Assembly (NCBI RefSeq): GCF_964340395.1
Contig: NC_135558.1
Span: 21,819,371-21,883,370, forward strand
Length of the DNA: 64,000 bases
Direction of reading: 5' to 3'
From: Glandiceps talaboti
Lineage: Eukaryota > Hemichordata > Enteropneusta > Spengelidae
The notes beneath the pieces are model-generated. The model was not told where the DNA came from. It was given only the letters and a program-made list of their open reading frames with translations, and ran no database searches. Position 1 is the stretch's first letter; each line of letters opens with the position of its first letter. Position numbers and translations under genes: made by a program. Shown piece after piece: positions 25,901 through 34,156 of the stretch.

Positions 25901-28900
25901 GTATGATATAGAGACAATCGGAGTCAACTTTTGAAACATATCAGATACTAAAACTGGGAATCATCCCCTACAAAGCCATAAAGTCACACACCAGTATTCT
26001 ATGAATCACCATGTGAGGGTGCAATTTTCCACAATGTAAATGGACTCTTGTTAATTGACCTAAATCCACAGTGAAACTGAAAGTACATCACAGTAAGTTT
26101 GAAATGGTGAGTCAGCTGAAATAGAACACACATATGTACATCTACGGTATATATTTAGTGAGATCTACTCAGTATATAGAGTTCCCTACACATATTTCAA
26201 CAAAAATTAGTTAACTCATACAGAAATGTTACAATAACAATATTGTAAAAGTTAGTTACCTTCTTGGAAGGACTCCTTAGCTTCAACATCCAATAAAATT
26301 TTAGAAATAACAGATTTGGTATCAAAATGGACGTTCAAATCCAAGTGAAAATGCTTCACTATAAAATCTTTGTAGTTTGAAGCAGTTGCACCATCAAGGA
26401 TTTGTTTAACTGGCATTGTCACTGACATAGTTGGTGGTGATGAGAGGTGACTATAGGAAGGCTATGCAGTTAGAACTACGACACACAATGACTATAAATA
26501 CTTGTGACATCAAACTATCTACAGTTAATTATGTATGCAGCATTGTATGTAGTCACAAGGTAGTCATGTGACTACTGAATTCCGATTTATTGGTTAAGAG
26601 AGCAGTTAACATCAATAGGCCCTTCCTAATACCTCCTACACATTGACATAAATCAAACTGACCATGGTTTCATGGAAATTTAGCGTCAGAGTGAGTTCGA
26701 AGGAATGGGTGTTAAGAAATGAAACAATGGTGGTTTGCGCAAAGATCATCTCATTGTCATTTTAAAAAACAACACAGAAATTGAGTTAAAATAGGTGTTA
26801 TTGAGTTAATGAGGAATGACAGACAACACAGAAATTGAGTTAAAATAGGTGTTATTGAGTTTAGGAGGAATGACAGACAACACAGAAATTGAGTTAAAAT
26901 AGGTGTTATTGAGTTAATTAATGAGGAATGACAGACAACACAGAAATTGAGTTAAAATAGGTGTTATTGAGTTAATTAATGAGGAATGACAGACAACACA
27001 GAAATTGAGCTAAAATAGGTGTTATTGAGTTATGAGGAATGACAGACAACACAGAAATTGAGCTAAAATAGGTGTTATTGAGTTAATGAGGAATGACAGA
27101 CAACACAGAAATTGAGTTAAAATAGGTGTTATTGAGTTAATGAGGAATGACAGACAACACAGAAATTGAGCTCAGAAATAAAATGTTCAAGAAATCTCCA
27201 ACTCCTTCTAAATCTCAGTTAAAATTGATAAAAAATAGTGCCAATGGTGTTGTGCACAACTGACACTGAATCCATCCTGTTATTATAAGAGGATGTTCCT
27301 TTACCTTCCATAAGGGAAGATTATGGTATAGTACTTTAGTCAGTTGGTCGGTCGGTCGGTCGGTCGGTCGGTCGGTCGGTCGGTCGGTCTGTCTATGAAC
27401 ATGATATCTCAAACAATACTGCTACATCAATTCTAATGAAATTTGCTACACATCTTCATTATGCTAATTGTAAGAACTTAATAGATTTTGATAAACATAT
27501 GAATAGTAATAATTCATTTGCATAATTAAAAACTTTTGATTAATAAGGCTATATCTAAAGAATGCACACAGCAAATTCCATATAACTTAGTAAATGTATA
27601 TCAACTATAATAAAACACACATATCCTATAAAAGCTGTTTATGTACCTTGTACTTTTAATGGGCCATTTGCATAATTAATGAGTATTAGTAGTTAGGCTT
27701 TATCTTAGGAAAACATATTTCAAATTCCATACTTTAGTACAAACGCCAACCATAACAAAGCACACAAGTTCTATAAAGGTTGTTGACACAGCTTGCAATT
27801 TTAATGAGTCATTTACATAATTACTGATTTTGGTAATGCTGGTAGGCTAGTATAAGAATGCAAGCTCCAAATTTCATATAATTTTGGGTATACTTTTATG
27901 ATAACAAAGTGAATGTTTCCAATAAAGCTTGTTGATATAGCTCGTAATCTTAATGATTCATTTGCATAATTGATGATTTTTTGGTAATTAGGCAATATTG
28001 TAAGAGTATGCAAGCTTCAAATTTCATACAGTTTGGTATAATTAAATAATTAAATTGCAAATTAATGGGTACAACATGTATGAAATTTATATCTCAGAAT
28101 TTTACATTCCAGCAACTTTTTTAGGAACCAAATTCTAAAGGGCTTGCCTTCAAGAAGGCATTCACACTACTTCTGGTAGTATGGATCAAGATTTACATGT
28201 ATCAAGTGGTTTTGAAGTTCAAATTTTAACTAAACTCAAATAATACGCATATTCAATGTTTTGTATAATCATTACATCAACAGTTCCTCAGCTACATTAC
28301 CCAAGAAACACCCTCACTAAATTTTAGACTAATTAGCTTTGTAATTTTGAAGTTAACTAATTTTGACAAGAAATTAACATTTTTGGGCATTATTTGCATA
28401 TCAACTCTATTCAATCACTAATTAAAATCAAAACCTTTACTGATATAATTTTTATTTACTTATCTAAGAATTAGTTTGTGGAATTCCAGTACAATTAACT
28501 GAAGCAGTGAGAGATTCTTTACTAGTGACTACACTTGTTGGTAAAATATGTGCGTATTGTTAACAGTTTGGAAAAAAAGTTACAAACAATTACAATTGGA
28601 TATATAGCTCACTATACAGCTAATATTTGCTATTTCAAATTTGTCATTTTTCCTCTGACATAGGAAATGGACTTCTCTTCTAAAATTATATCACATTAGT
28701 ATTTTTTTGAATATCCTGTTCTAAGCTAAGATATCTTACGTTTGCTAAACAACAGTAAAGTCAGGTCTGATCTAGCTTGGTAACTATGATGACTTCTCCA
28801 TGAATGATGAATGGACTATTGTGTGTTGAAATAGTGTATGGTCCATGCCTAGGTCTGTTCTGGTGGACTATTGTGTGTTGAAATAGTGTATGGTCCATGC

Positions 28901-30940
28901 CTAGGTCTGTTCTGGTGGACTATTGTGTGTTGAAATAGTGTATGGTCCATGCCTAGGTCTGTTCTGGTGGACTATTGTGTGTTGAAATAGTGTATGGTCC
29001 ATGCCTAGGTCTGTTCTGGTGGACTATTGTGTGTTGAAATAGTGTATGGTCCATGCCTAGGTCTGTTCTGGTGGACTATTGTGTCTTGAAGTAGTGTATG
29101 TGCCATGCCTAGGTCTGTTCTGACCAAATCACAAACATATTAGCAGAGTATTAGTCCAGACCTGCTTGCATACAGAGTAATCCGGGACTCGATTCTGACA
29201 ATTGTCTCTCCTACCGCCGTCCTGCAAAGAGCCAGCTGTGAAACACAGGCTTTACTAAAAATGCCAGTAACTAAGGAATAAAATCGCCCAGTGGTCAAAT
29301 ATTAGCATTAATCGATTATTTAGTCTGTTTACCTCATCTTGACTGCAAAAGTTCCATTGCGGGTGACCAAAAATCTTGAAATCGGAACTTTTCAAGTTCT
29401 ACCGTAAATTGAACCACAGCTCCTTACGTACATCGGCGTAAGTATCTCTGGGTAATTATTCATCTCACTCAACGATATCGAATATGGCGGTGTAAACGAG
29501 GGTTAATTTAATGTTGCAGTTCGAACTTGAAAAGGTCCGATTTCGACGCAATTCATGCTGACCATGACTCAGTTTGCTGGCTGTAGCAACTTCCAAGTCT
29601 TTGCAAATAAATACATAATTCTGACATGTTCATGGTGAATGAACAAAAGTCAGGAAAAAACTGCAGTGTTTAAGTGACATACCTTTGATCATTTTGCAAA
29701 AACACAGTCATGCATTAAAGTGGCCATATGGATGGAGATTTGGTATTTATTTCGGATTTTTATTTTATGAAACAATTTTATCATAGCTTCCTAAAGTATC
29801 AAAATATCAATATGAAATAACATATATTGAAGTCCTTGTTTGTAACGCAATAAATTGCAAAATCATAATAAATGTGTAAAATGTTAGTTATTGTATGTAC
29901 AATAAACTTTTTACACATTTTTTTTTAGCTTTTTGCAATGTATTAAGTTACAAACACAGACTTAGTCAATGATTTTTCAAGTAGGAAGCCATTATAAAAT
30001 TGTTTCATAAATTAAAAAATCCAAAATAAATACCAATCCCCATCCATATGGCCACTTCAAATTTATGTTTTGTCTTCCATAATCATTACTTTATTATTAA
30101 ATCGTTATCACTTCTTCCACCCTAATCTATTTTCATATCAATACATTTTATAAGTATGGCCGTGCGGATGGGGTATCCTCTACAGGCCTAGTCCTGCTTA
30201 CAGACGGTGCACGAGTCTATATTACTGACTTGACTCTAAACACCGGAGGTAGGAGGGACAATTGCCAGAATTGAGTCCCGGATTACTCCGTATGCAAGCA
30301 GGACTACCACAGGCCTGATTCCCGGAAGTTCTGCGTAGTAGTACTATAGTAGTACTCAACGAAACTCTTGACTCCTACTTTGTAAATTACTATATAAAAT
30401 GACAGCTGCAAATAACTGTAGCATTTGTTTTGATTTCGAGTTGTGTTTTAAAAATATTTTTGTTTTGTACAGGCTGTTTTCGCCCTGGGGTTTGAACGCG
30501 TTTATAATTACTTTTTAGTGAAAACCCCAGAACGGGAAAACGCCCCCCCCCCCCCCCAAAAAAAAAAAAAATCAAAGCTCAAAATAAAAAACGAACGATA
30601 CAAATTATTATTGCAGCTCACCAAATGAATGAATGAATGAATGAATGAATGAATGAATGAATGAATGAATGAATGAATGAATGAATGAATGAATGAATGA
30701 ATGAATGAATGAAATAGTGTACAACCTAATTAACTCACCTTCTCCACACGGTTCCTTAATTTCGACATCCAGTGTTATTTTTGAAACTATCGTCTTGGAG
30801 TCAAATCGTACATCGATGTCTAAATGGAAGTGCTGCACGCTGAAATTCTTATAATTTGAGCAAGTTGCAACGTCTGTCACTTTATCTGGTAAATGCCTGT
30901 CATCTTCAATTAACCGCATACGCTTTGTAAGACTTGCCAT
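12758..30940 (-). CDS. RNPEP: Aminopeptidase B (M1 zinc metallopeptidase), complete, 12 coding exons
   Basis: Releases N-terminal Arg or Lys from peptides; a secretory-pathway/extracellular enzyme in vertebrates. Exons in transcript order: 30739-30940, 25014-25232, 24606-24715, 24088-24270, 22851-23063, 18934-19122, 18513-18692, 17616-17680, 16730-16856, 16138-16284, 14377-14461, 12758-12909. They total 1872 nt, giving 623 aa plus stop (human about 650). Seen: [10 protein letters not shown] at 148-157, FGGMEN at 279-284, zinc site HEIAH (H307, E308, H311) with the third ligand E330 in WLNEG, proton-donor Tyr in TPYEKGY (Y398), and the C-terminal helical domain from about 500. The [27 protein letters not shown] and GKQKYT motifs point to aminopeptidase B rather than its relative LTA4H. 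No signal peptide is evident. It is head to head with endophilin B. Confidence 0.96.
13250..14325 (-). mobile_element. Dispersed repeat copy A with about 114-bp internal tandem units
   Basis: Head ttagcacaactgaa reads leftward from 14325, with (cagt/cagaca)n at 14236-14270. The body contains diverged tandem blocks with the gttgctatgggc motif near 13341, 13454, 13568 and 13677. It sits in RNPEP intron 11. No coding potential recognised. Confidence 0.6.
14377..14461 (-). CDS. RNPEP: RNPEP exon 11
   Basis: Acceptor ttcaacag, donor gtaaga. It has 28 codons plus one base: [28 protein letters not shown]. The RW-x(6)-KND pattern is typical of aminopeptidase B. Confidence 0.93.
15120..16095 (-). mobile_element. 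Dispersed repeat copy B
   Basis: Same head (reading leftward from 16095), a (ca)n/(gaca)n block at about 16006-16050 and a body related to copy A. A (ca)n run at 15010-15060 precedes it. A short related fragment lies at 16445-16510. In RNPEP intron 10. Confidence 0.6.
16138..16284 (-). CDS. RNPEP: RNPEP exon 10
   Basis: Acceptor atgaacag (weak pyrimidine tract), donor gtaaga. It has 49 codons: [35 protein letters not shown], then the HNAE end that precedes the LRW motif in exon 11. Confidence 0.92.
16730..16856 (-). CDS. RNPEP: RNPEP exon 9
   Basis: Acceptor ctaataag, donor gtaaaa. Completes a split Glu, then encodes [20 protein letters not shown] and [20 protein letters not shown] is diagnostic for aminopeptidase B. 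Confidence 0.94.
16883..17165 (+). repeat. (cata)n/(ca)n microsatellite
   Basis: Compound catacata and cacaca tract with an internal duplication of a segment containing tgcttgcatgcata (about 17025 and 17115). Open frames through it in several phases (HTYI or CVCM repeats) are artefacts. In RNPEP intron 8. Confidence 0.95.
17616..17680 (-). CDS. RNPEP: RNPEP exon 8; acceptor is repeated upstream
   Basis: Acceptor tttcag, donor gtgagt. It has 21 codons plus two bases: [20 protein letters not shown]. The FLDFYLEYFPELK-like motif is shared with vertebrate aminopeptidase B. The acceptor and first exon bases are the unit of the adjacent 26-bp array. Confidence 0.93.
17676..17885 (-). repeat. 26-bp array of the exon 8 3' splice site, 8 copies
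   Basis: The word ctctgaaa falls at 17679 (real), 17705, 17729, 17755, 17781, 17807, 17833 and 17859. On the minus strand each copy reads as a T-rich run, ttttcag, then agtgtt, so each is a plausible acceptor. One unit is 24 bp. Confidence 0.94.
17886..18512. other. RNPEP intron 7, no recognisable feature
   Basis: AT-rich sequence without clear repeats or exon-like segments on either strand. Confidence 0.6.
18513..18692 (-). CDS. RNPEP: RNPEP exon 7; acceptor is repeated upstream
   Basis: Acceptor cattacag, donor gtgaga. It has 60 codons including [20 protein letters not shown] and [15 protein letters not shown]. It carries the catalytic-pocket Tyr (Y398) of M1 enzymes. Confidence 0.94.
18650..18933 (-). 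repeat. 73-bp array of the exon 7 3' splice site, 4 acceptors, filling the intron
   Basis: Acceptors (last base before the exon copy lies at exon edge +1) have exon edges at 18692 (real), 18765, 18838 and 18911, all exactly 73 bp apart. Each copy holds the acceptor and about 40 nt of exon 7. The entire 241-nt intron 6 (18693-18933) is made of these copies. Confidence 0.95.
18934..19122 (-). CDS. RNPEP: RNPEP exon 6, second half of the zinc site
   Basis: Acceptor tttttcag, donor gtaggt. It has 63 codons beginning [14 protein letters not shown], then [15 protein letters not shown] and [10 protein letters not shown]. It supplies zinc ligands H311 and E330, which are 18 residues apart as in HExxH-x18-E. 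Confidence 0.95.
19209..20305 (+). repeat. 57-bp minisatellite, about 19 copies
   Basis: gtaagtggttatt recurs every 57 bp from 19217. Because 57 is a multiple of three, long open frames run through it on both strands (for example 19237-19602). They are not linked to a gene. In RNPEP intron 5. Confidence 0.96.
20482..22739 (+). repeat. 46-bp minisatellite, about 49 copies
   Basis: Unit begins tctgacctatcactgc and ends gatattatccag. Recurrent variants (tcag/tctg, cactg/cacgg/ttactg, ccag/ccgg) are interspersed rather than grouped. In RNPEP intron 5, about 110 bp from the exon 5 donor. Confidence 0.96.
22851..23063 (-). CDS. RNPEP: RNPEP exon 5, GGMEN and first half of the zinc site
   Basis: Acceptor gaaacag, donor gtaagt. 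It has 71 codons with [32 protein letters not shown] and DVVMHEI. The zinc motif is split by the intron after HEI. Confidence 0.95.
23064..24087. other. RNPEP intron 4, no recognisable feature
   Basis: AT-rich unique-looking sequence. A short actttc repeat near 23450 is the only periodicity seen. Confidence 0.6.
24088..24270 (-). CDS. RNPEP: RNPEP exon 4
   Basis: Acceptor ctaccag; donor gtcagt, weaker than the other donors but in the right phase. It has 61 codons including [28 protein letters not shown] and [11 protein letters not shown], which match the M1 N-terminal/catalytic domain border. Confidence 0.92.
24606..24715 (-). CDS. RNPEP: RNPEP exon 3
   Basis: Acceptor tttcag, donor gtaagg. 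Completes a split Gly, then encodes [20 protein letters not shown] and [16 protein letters not shown]. The YTQGQ glutamines line the substrate pocket in this family. Confidence 0.94.
24826..25062 (-). repeat. 52-bp array of the exon 2 5' splice site, 4 donors
   Basis: Donor complements (cttac or ctcac) end at 25013 (real), 24961, 24909 and 24857, all exactly 52 bp apart. The unit includes the last part of exon 2 (tactgggt, cacactccagga) and the first intron bases. Confidence 0.94.
25014..25232 (-). CDS. RNPEP: RNPEP exon 2; donor is repeated downstream
   Basis: Acceptor atttcag, donor gtgagt. Completes a Val codon, then encodes 72 codons including [25 protein letters not shown] and [20 protein letters not shown]-like sequence is typical of aminopeptidase B. 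It accepts either first exon in the same phase. Confidence 0.93.
25233..26259. other. RNPEP intron between exon 2 and exon 1b
   Basis: Contains a small tandem block of about five 21-bp units (agttgactaccagactaaaat type) near 25350-25435. The rest is AT-rich and unremarkable. Confidence 0.7.
26260..26428 (-). CDS. RNPEP: RNPEP alternative first exon 1b
   Basis: ATG at 26428; 56 codons plus one base, ending at donor gtaact. [20 protein letters not shown], then [11 protein letters not shown] and [11 protein letters not shown], is a clear homologue of exon 1a: 27 of 44 aligned residues are identical by my count. It ends in the same phase, so it can splice to exon 2 to give a 612-aa protein. Splicing exon 1a into 1b through the upstream tatag would hit a stop, so the two look mutually exclusive. 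It could instead be the remnant of a tandem gene duplicate. No broken frame or stop is seen. Confidence 0.82.
26768..27175 (+). repeat. About 55-bp minisatellite, about 7 copies
   Basis: acacagaaattgag and ataggtgttattgag alternate with gaggaatgacagacaa. Unit length varies with extra aatta insertions. In the intron between RNPEP exons 1a and 1b. Confidence 0.92.
27338..28035 (+). mobile_element. Dispersed repeat with (tcgg)n and about 140-bp degenerate units
   Basis: (tcgg)n at 27346-27390, then catgatatctcaaacaa and tgatgaaattt-like words. catttgcataatt(a) recurs near 27515, 27665, 27810 and 27958. It has the same layout as the 6635 and 13250 elements, with different sequence. Confidence 0.5.
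28036..28808. other. RNPEP intron, no recognisable feature
   Basis: AT-rich sequence lacking repeats or exon-like segments that I can support. Confidence 0.55.
28809..29120 (+). repeat. 52-bp minisatellite, 6 copies
   Basis: tggactattgtgtgttgaaa recurs every 52 bp. The first five copies are almost identical and the last is diverged. It abuts the inverted-repeat element at 29157. Confidence 0.95.
29157..30305. mobile_element. About 1.15-kb inverted-repeat element with a nested MITE
   Basis: Ends are inverted repeats of about 60 bp: cctgcttgcatacagagtaa at 29161 and its complement ending near 30302. They are imperfect by several bases. A second internal inverted repeat (gaaatcggaacttttcaagt near 29377 against gaacttgaaaaggtccg near 29522) lies inside. 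No transposase frame is seen, so it is presumably non-autonomous. Confidence 0.75.
29716..30060. mobile_element. TTAA-flanked palindromic MITE, copy 1 (nested)
   Basis: Inverted ends agtggccatatggatgg (29721) and ccatccatatggccact (to 30056). Flanked by ttaa on the left and tcaa on the right. The interior is largely self-complementary around about 29900. A related copy is at 59905-60232. TTAA target sites suggest piggyBac-type mobilisation. Confidence 0.78.
30541..30571. repeat. C-run joined to A-run
   Basis: About 15 C followed by about 14 A. A low-complexity tract prone to length error. Confidence 0.9.
30622..30711 (+). repeat. (gaat)n microsatellite
   Basis: About 22 perfect tetranucleotide copies, starting 28 bp inside the intron from the exon 1a donor. 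Confidence 0.97.
30739..30940 (-). CDS. RNPEP: RNPEP exon 1a (distal first exon)
   Basis: ATG at 30940, chosen because it gives [14 protein letters not shown] just before the conserved region. An upstream in-frame ATG at about 30967 would add nine residues. It has 67 codons plus one base to donor gtgagt. [20 protein letters not shown] and [12 protein letters not shown] start the M1 N-terminal domain. It has no hydrophobic leader. Confidence 0.9.
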
Positions 30941-31265
30941 CTTTTTTTTGGAACTAGTTATGATCATGTGACTAGGGTTAAAGGTGAAAGATTTTTGTTA
31001 CCTCAGACCGATATTTGCTTTTTCGTTTTGCATATTAAATGAGAAATGTGTTTACAGCTAATAAATTTGAGTAACAACTTTTCAAAAAGTGCTATTATTA
31101 CTTTCCAATCACTTTTATGTATAGTCTGTTTTCTGACTAATCAATGTACTAGAGTATCATATTGATAATCTTTAAAAGCTTATGGGTTCTTTTTGATGAC
31201 ATCATCGGACTAACTCATTTCATTCTGTGTGTGTGGCTGGCTGCTGGCAGACAATATATCGAATC
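30941..31265. promoter_or_regulatory. Candidate bidirectional promoter, RNPEP / endophilin B
   Basis: 325 bp separate the divergent start codons, so both 5' UTRs and core promoters must lie here or be interleaved, unless unseen upstream non-coding exons exist. I see no canonical TATA box at a convincing position. Confidence 0.55.
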
Positions 31266-31331
31266 ATGAACATGGAAGGATTCAAGAAATTTACACAGGA
31301 TGCTGGCACATTGTTTACTCGTGCTAAACAG
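31266..31331 (+). CDS. SH3GLB1: Endophilin B exon 1
   Basis: ATG at 31266, 22 codons, donor gtaaat. It encodes the N-terminal amphipathic helix H0, which inserts into membranes. A second in-frame ATG two codons on is used as the start in some relatives. Confidence 0.92.
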
Positions 31332-34124
31332 GTAAATTCACCAACACATTTAATGTAAAATTCTACGATTCTCATTCTCTTGAAGGTCATCGCGATTATT
31401 ATCACGCTAGATTTTCAAAGAACGAGGAAATGTTACCTGGCTCACACTATTACTACTTTTAAATTAGTACTTACTAGCTTTGGCATTTTATCACCAGCTG
31501 TCTAATGTAACGATATTACACTATACTTTCATGTTAAAATAACTACCGAAACTCGTAAACAAAACATAGTTTACGTAGATGTGACGAGTTTCAGGGTTTG
31601 TTTCTTTCGCCATTCAAGGTATTTTTCTCGTACCAAAATAAATCAGTAACCCTGTGTCTAATATCGTGCGGATGTGCGAAGCGAAGGCTACCGGGGCGTG
31701 GCTAGTAATAGTAATACAGTAACATAATAATGACTGACGTGAAGATTGGCTGCTCGGTGTTCGCTATCATGTATGATATAAAAAAAATGGCATTTTATTC
31801 TGCCACATATACGATTTTTTAACTACAGATGTTTGAACTTGTGTATGTACCAAGATAACTTGTGTTATTTGTTTTGACAGTGTGAAGTTAGCTGGTACTA
31901 CTAGACTGTATGTTGATTCAGGACATTATTTAATTAATATACACATGATATTGATACAGCTATTTTTTTTATGGATTACATAATTTACAATCATATGGAT
32001 ATCCCAAACTGTTAAATTTTATGCCACATTATTTTGATTATAATGGATGCCAAAATAAGTTACTAGACAGAATATCTTTCTCATTTGATGTCTGTCAAAG
32101 GAAATTATAGTGACTGTCTCAAATGTCAGAATGTGATAAATAAATTATGATTTTAATTGAATTCAGATGTGAAATGAAAGTAGCTGTCAGTCACTAGCAT
32201 TGAGTCAATAAGATTATGAAGGTTATAATTATTTACACTAAAACAAAATGCCATAACACATCAAACAATTTTATGGACAAAATGTAACATAACAAGATGT
32301 CAGTGTCTGCTTAGATACTTGTATAAGTTGTAGATACCTGTGTCTTTTACTACCACCAGAATTGACACATGGCATATCTGTGTCATTGTACATGGTACAT
32401 GTAGTCATTTTTTACCCTGATAAGAGTGGATAGCATAGGGTTGACATTGGATATAGGGATGAATGATGGGATTGACAATAAAGGGTGGCAGGGATAGACT
32501 GTGGGTAAGAGGATGGCTAGCACTAGTAGTAGGGTGAAAAAGAGTGGGAGTGATTGGGGTATTGATGACAGGAGGTTGATAGTGGGTATCCATGATGGAT
32601 GGAAGGGGGTGGACATGGATATGAGGAAGGATGGTGGGGAGTTGGTTGGTTCCATGTGGGGATATGGGTGGCAGAGGGTAGGAGGATGGGTATGAGATGA
32701 ATGGTGGGGAGTTGGTTGGTTCTATGTGGGGATATGGGTGGCAGAGGGTAGGAGAATGGGTATGCGGTGGATGGTGGTTATGGTGATTGATGACGGGGAT
32801 GAATAGTGGGTATGGAATTGGATGACAAGAAGTTAACTGGTTATCTAGTGAGTTATGGATGGCAGAGGGTTGAGAGGTGGTTGGGGTTGCCAACCTTGGA
32901 TGTACAATGGGACATAAGGATGGATAGCAGGGGCAGATAATGGTTATGGGGTATATAAGCACAAAATAACGATGTTTACCAAGAATGATTGATTCACTTG
33001 TTGATTATATTTTATATTATTTGGTATTTACTATATCATGCTTTCCATAGCATGTTGTAAGGTAACAAAGCATGTTATTATACAAAAGACACAAAATATC
33101 CGTGGAGTTTAATTTAGTAGTTGTCCCTGCCAGTGCTATATAAACTGACATAGGAAAACTATTTACTGTCAAAGTCATAATATTTAATACTGAAGTCAAA
33201 TAATCCCAGCAAAAAAATATGTAACCTGTGTTTTTGTTAAAGTTACAGTGCCACATCAAGTGAAGCATTTTTTTGCCCAAAACTTTTATACATTTTGTGA
33301 TCAGACACATACTACTTGAGTTATTCCGATATTCAAATGAGAGAAAATGACTAGCCCTACTATATATAGTACAACAGTTAACACTTGACAATATAAGACT
33401 TAAAAGCTCAGATAATATTACTCTATCTTAGATTTATTTTAACACTTAGATGACAGATGCTGAGAAGTATTTACAATTTACTTCCCATAGGTATATAATT
33501 CACAACAGAAATCATGTTTGCCCTGACAAGATCTTACATGTCTTTGGAGCAGTCATCCACAGGTTATCAACTTTTCAAATTAAAATTTGGCAATTTTCCG
33601 TTCAGCATCTCGTGAAAATATTCATTATGGATTATGATTAGTGTTGGTTTTGTGGAACATAGAATGTGATCACCCTAACAGTCATTGTAAAGGTCTCTTT
33701 GCAAACGAGTTGAACAGTAGCTGTATAAACATAACATGTTGGAGGATTAAAATTATATTTTTTGAGTTACTTTTCCAAGTTATAGGAGTCTGAGATTGCT
33801 AGACATGAACAGATATGCACAAATTCATACGTACATGCATACATACACACATACATACATACATGTACATACACACACACACACATGCATACATACATAC
33901 ATACATACATACATACATACATACATACATACATACATACATACATCATACATACACACATACATACATACATGTACATACACACACACACATGCATACA
34001 TACATACATACATACATACATACATACATACATACATACACACATACACATACATACATACATACATACATACACACACATACATACAAATGTACATACA
34101 TACATACATACATACATACATACA

Positions 34125-34156
<32 letters not shown>

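Noticed and set aside
26429-26470. Exon 1b as an internal exon spliced after exon 1a
   Set aside because: Joining the exon 1a donor to the nearby tatag acceptor gives a stop after ten codons, so alternative first exons fit better.
12758-30940. Identification as leukotriene A4 hydrolase
   Set aside because: The fold, length and zinc motifs fit both. The [32 protein letters not shown] and GKQKYT segments match aminopeptidase B much better.
33017-33391. 124-codon minus-strand frame
   Set aside because: No recognisable family, no splice support, and it lies in an endophilin B intron of AT-rich composition. Chance is the simplest explanation.
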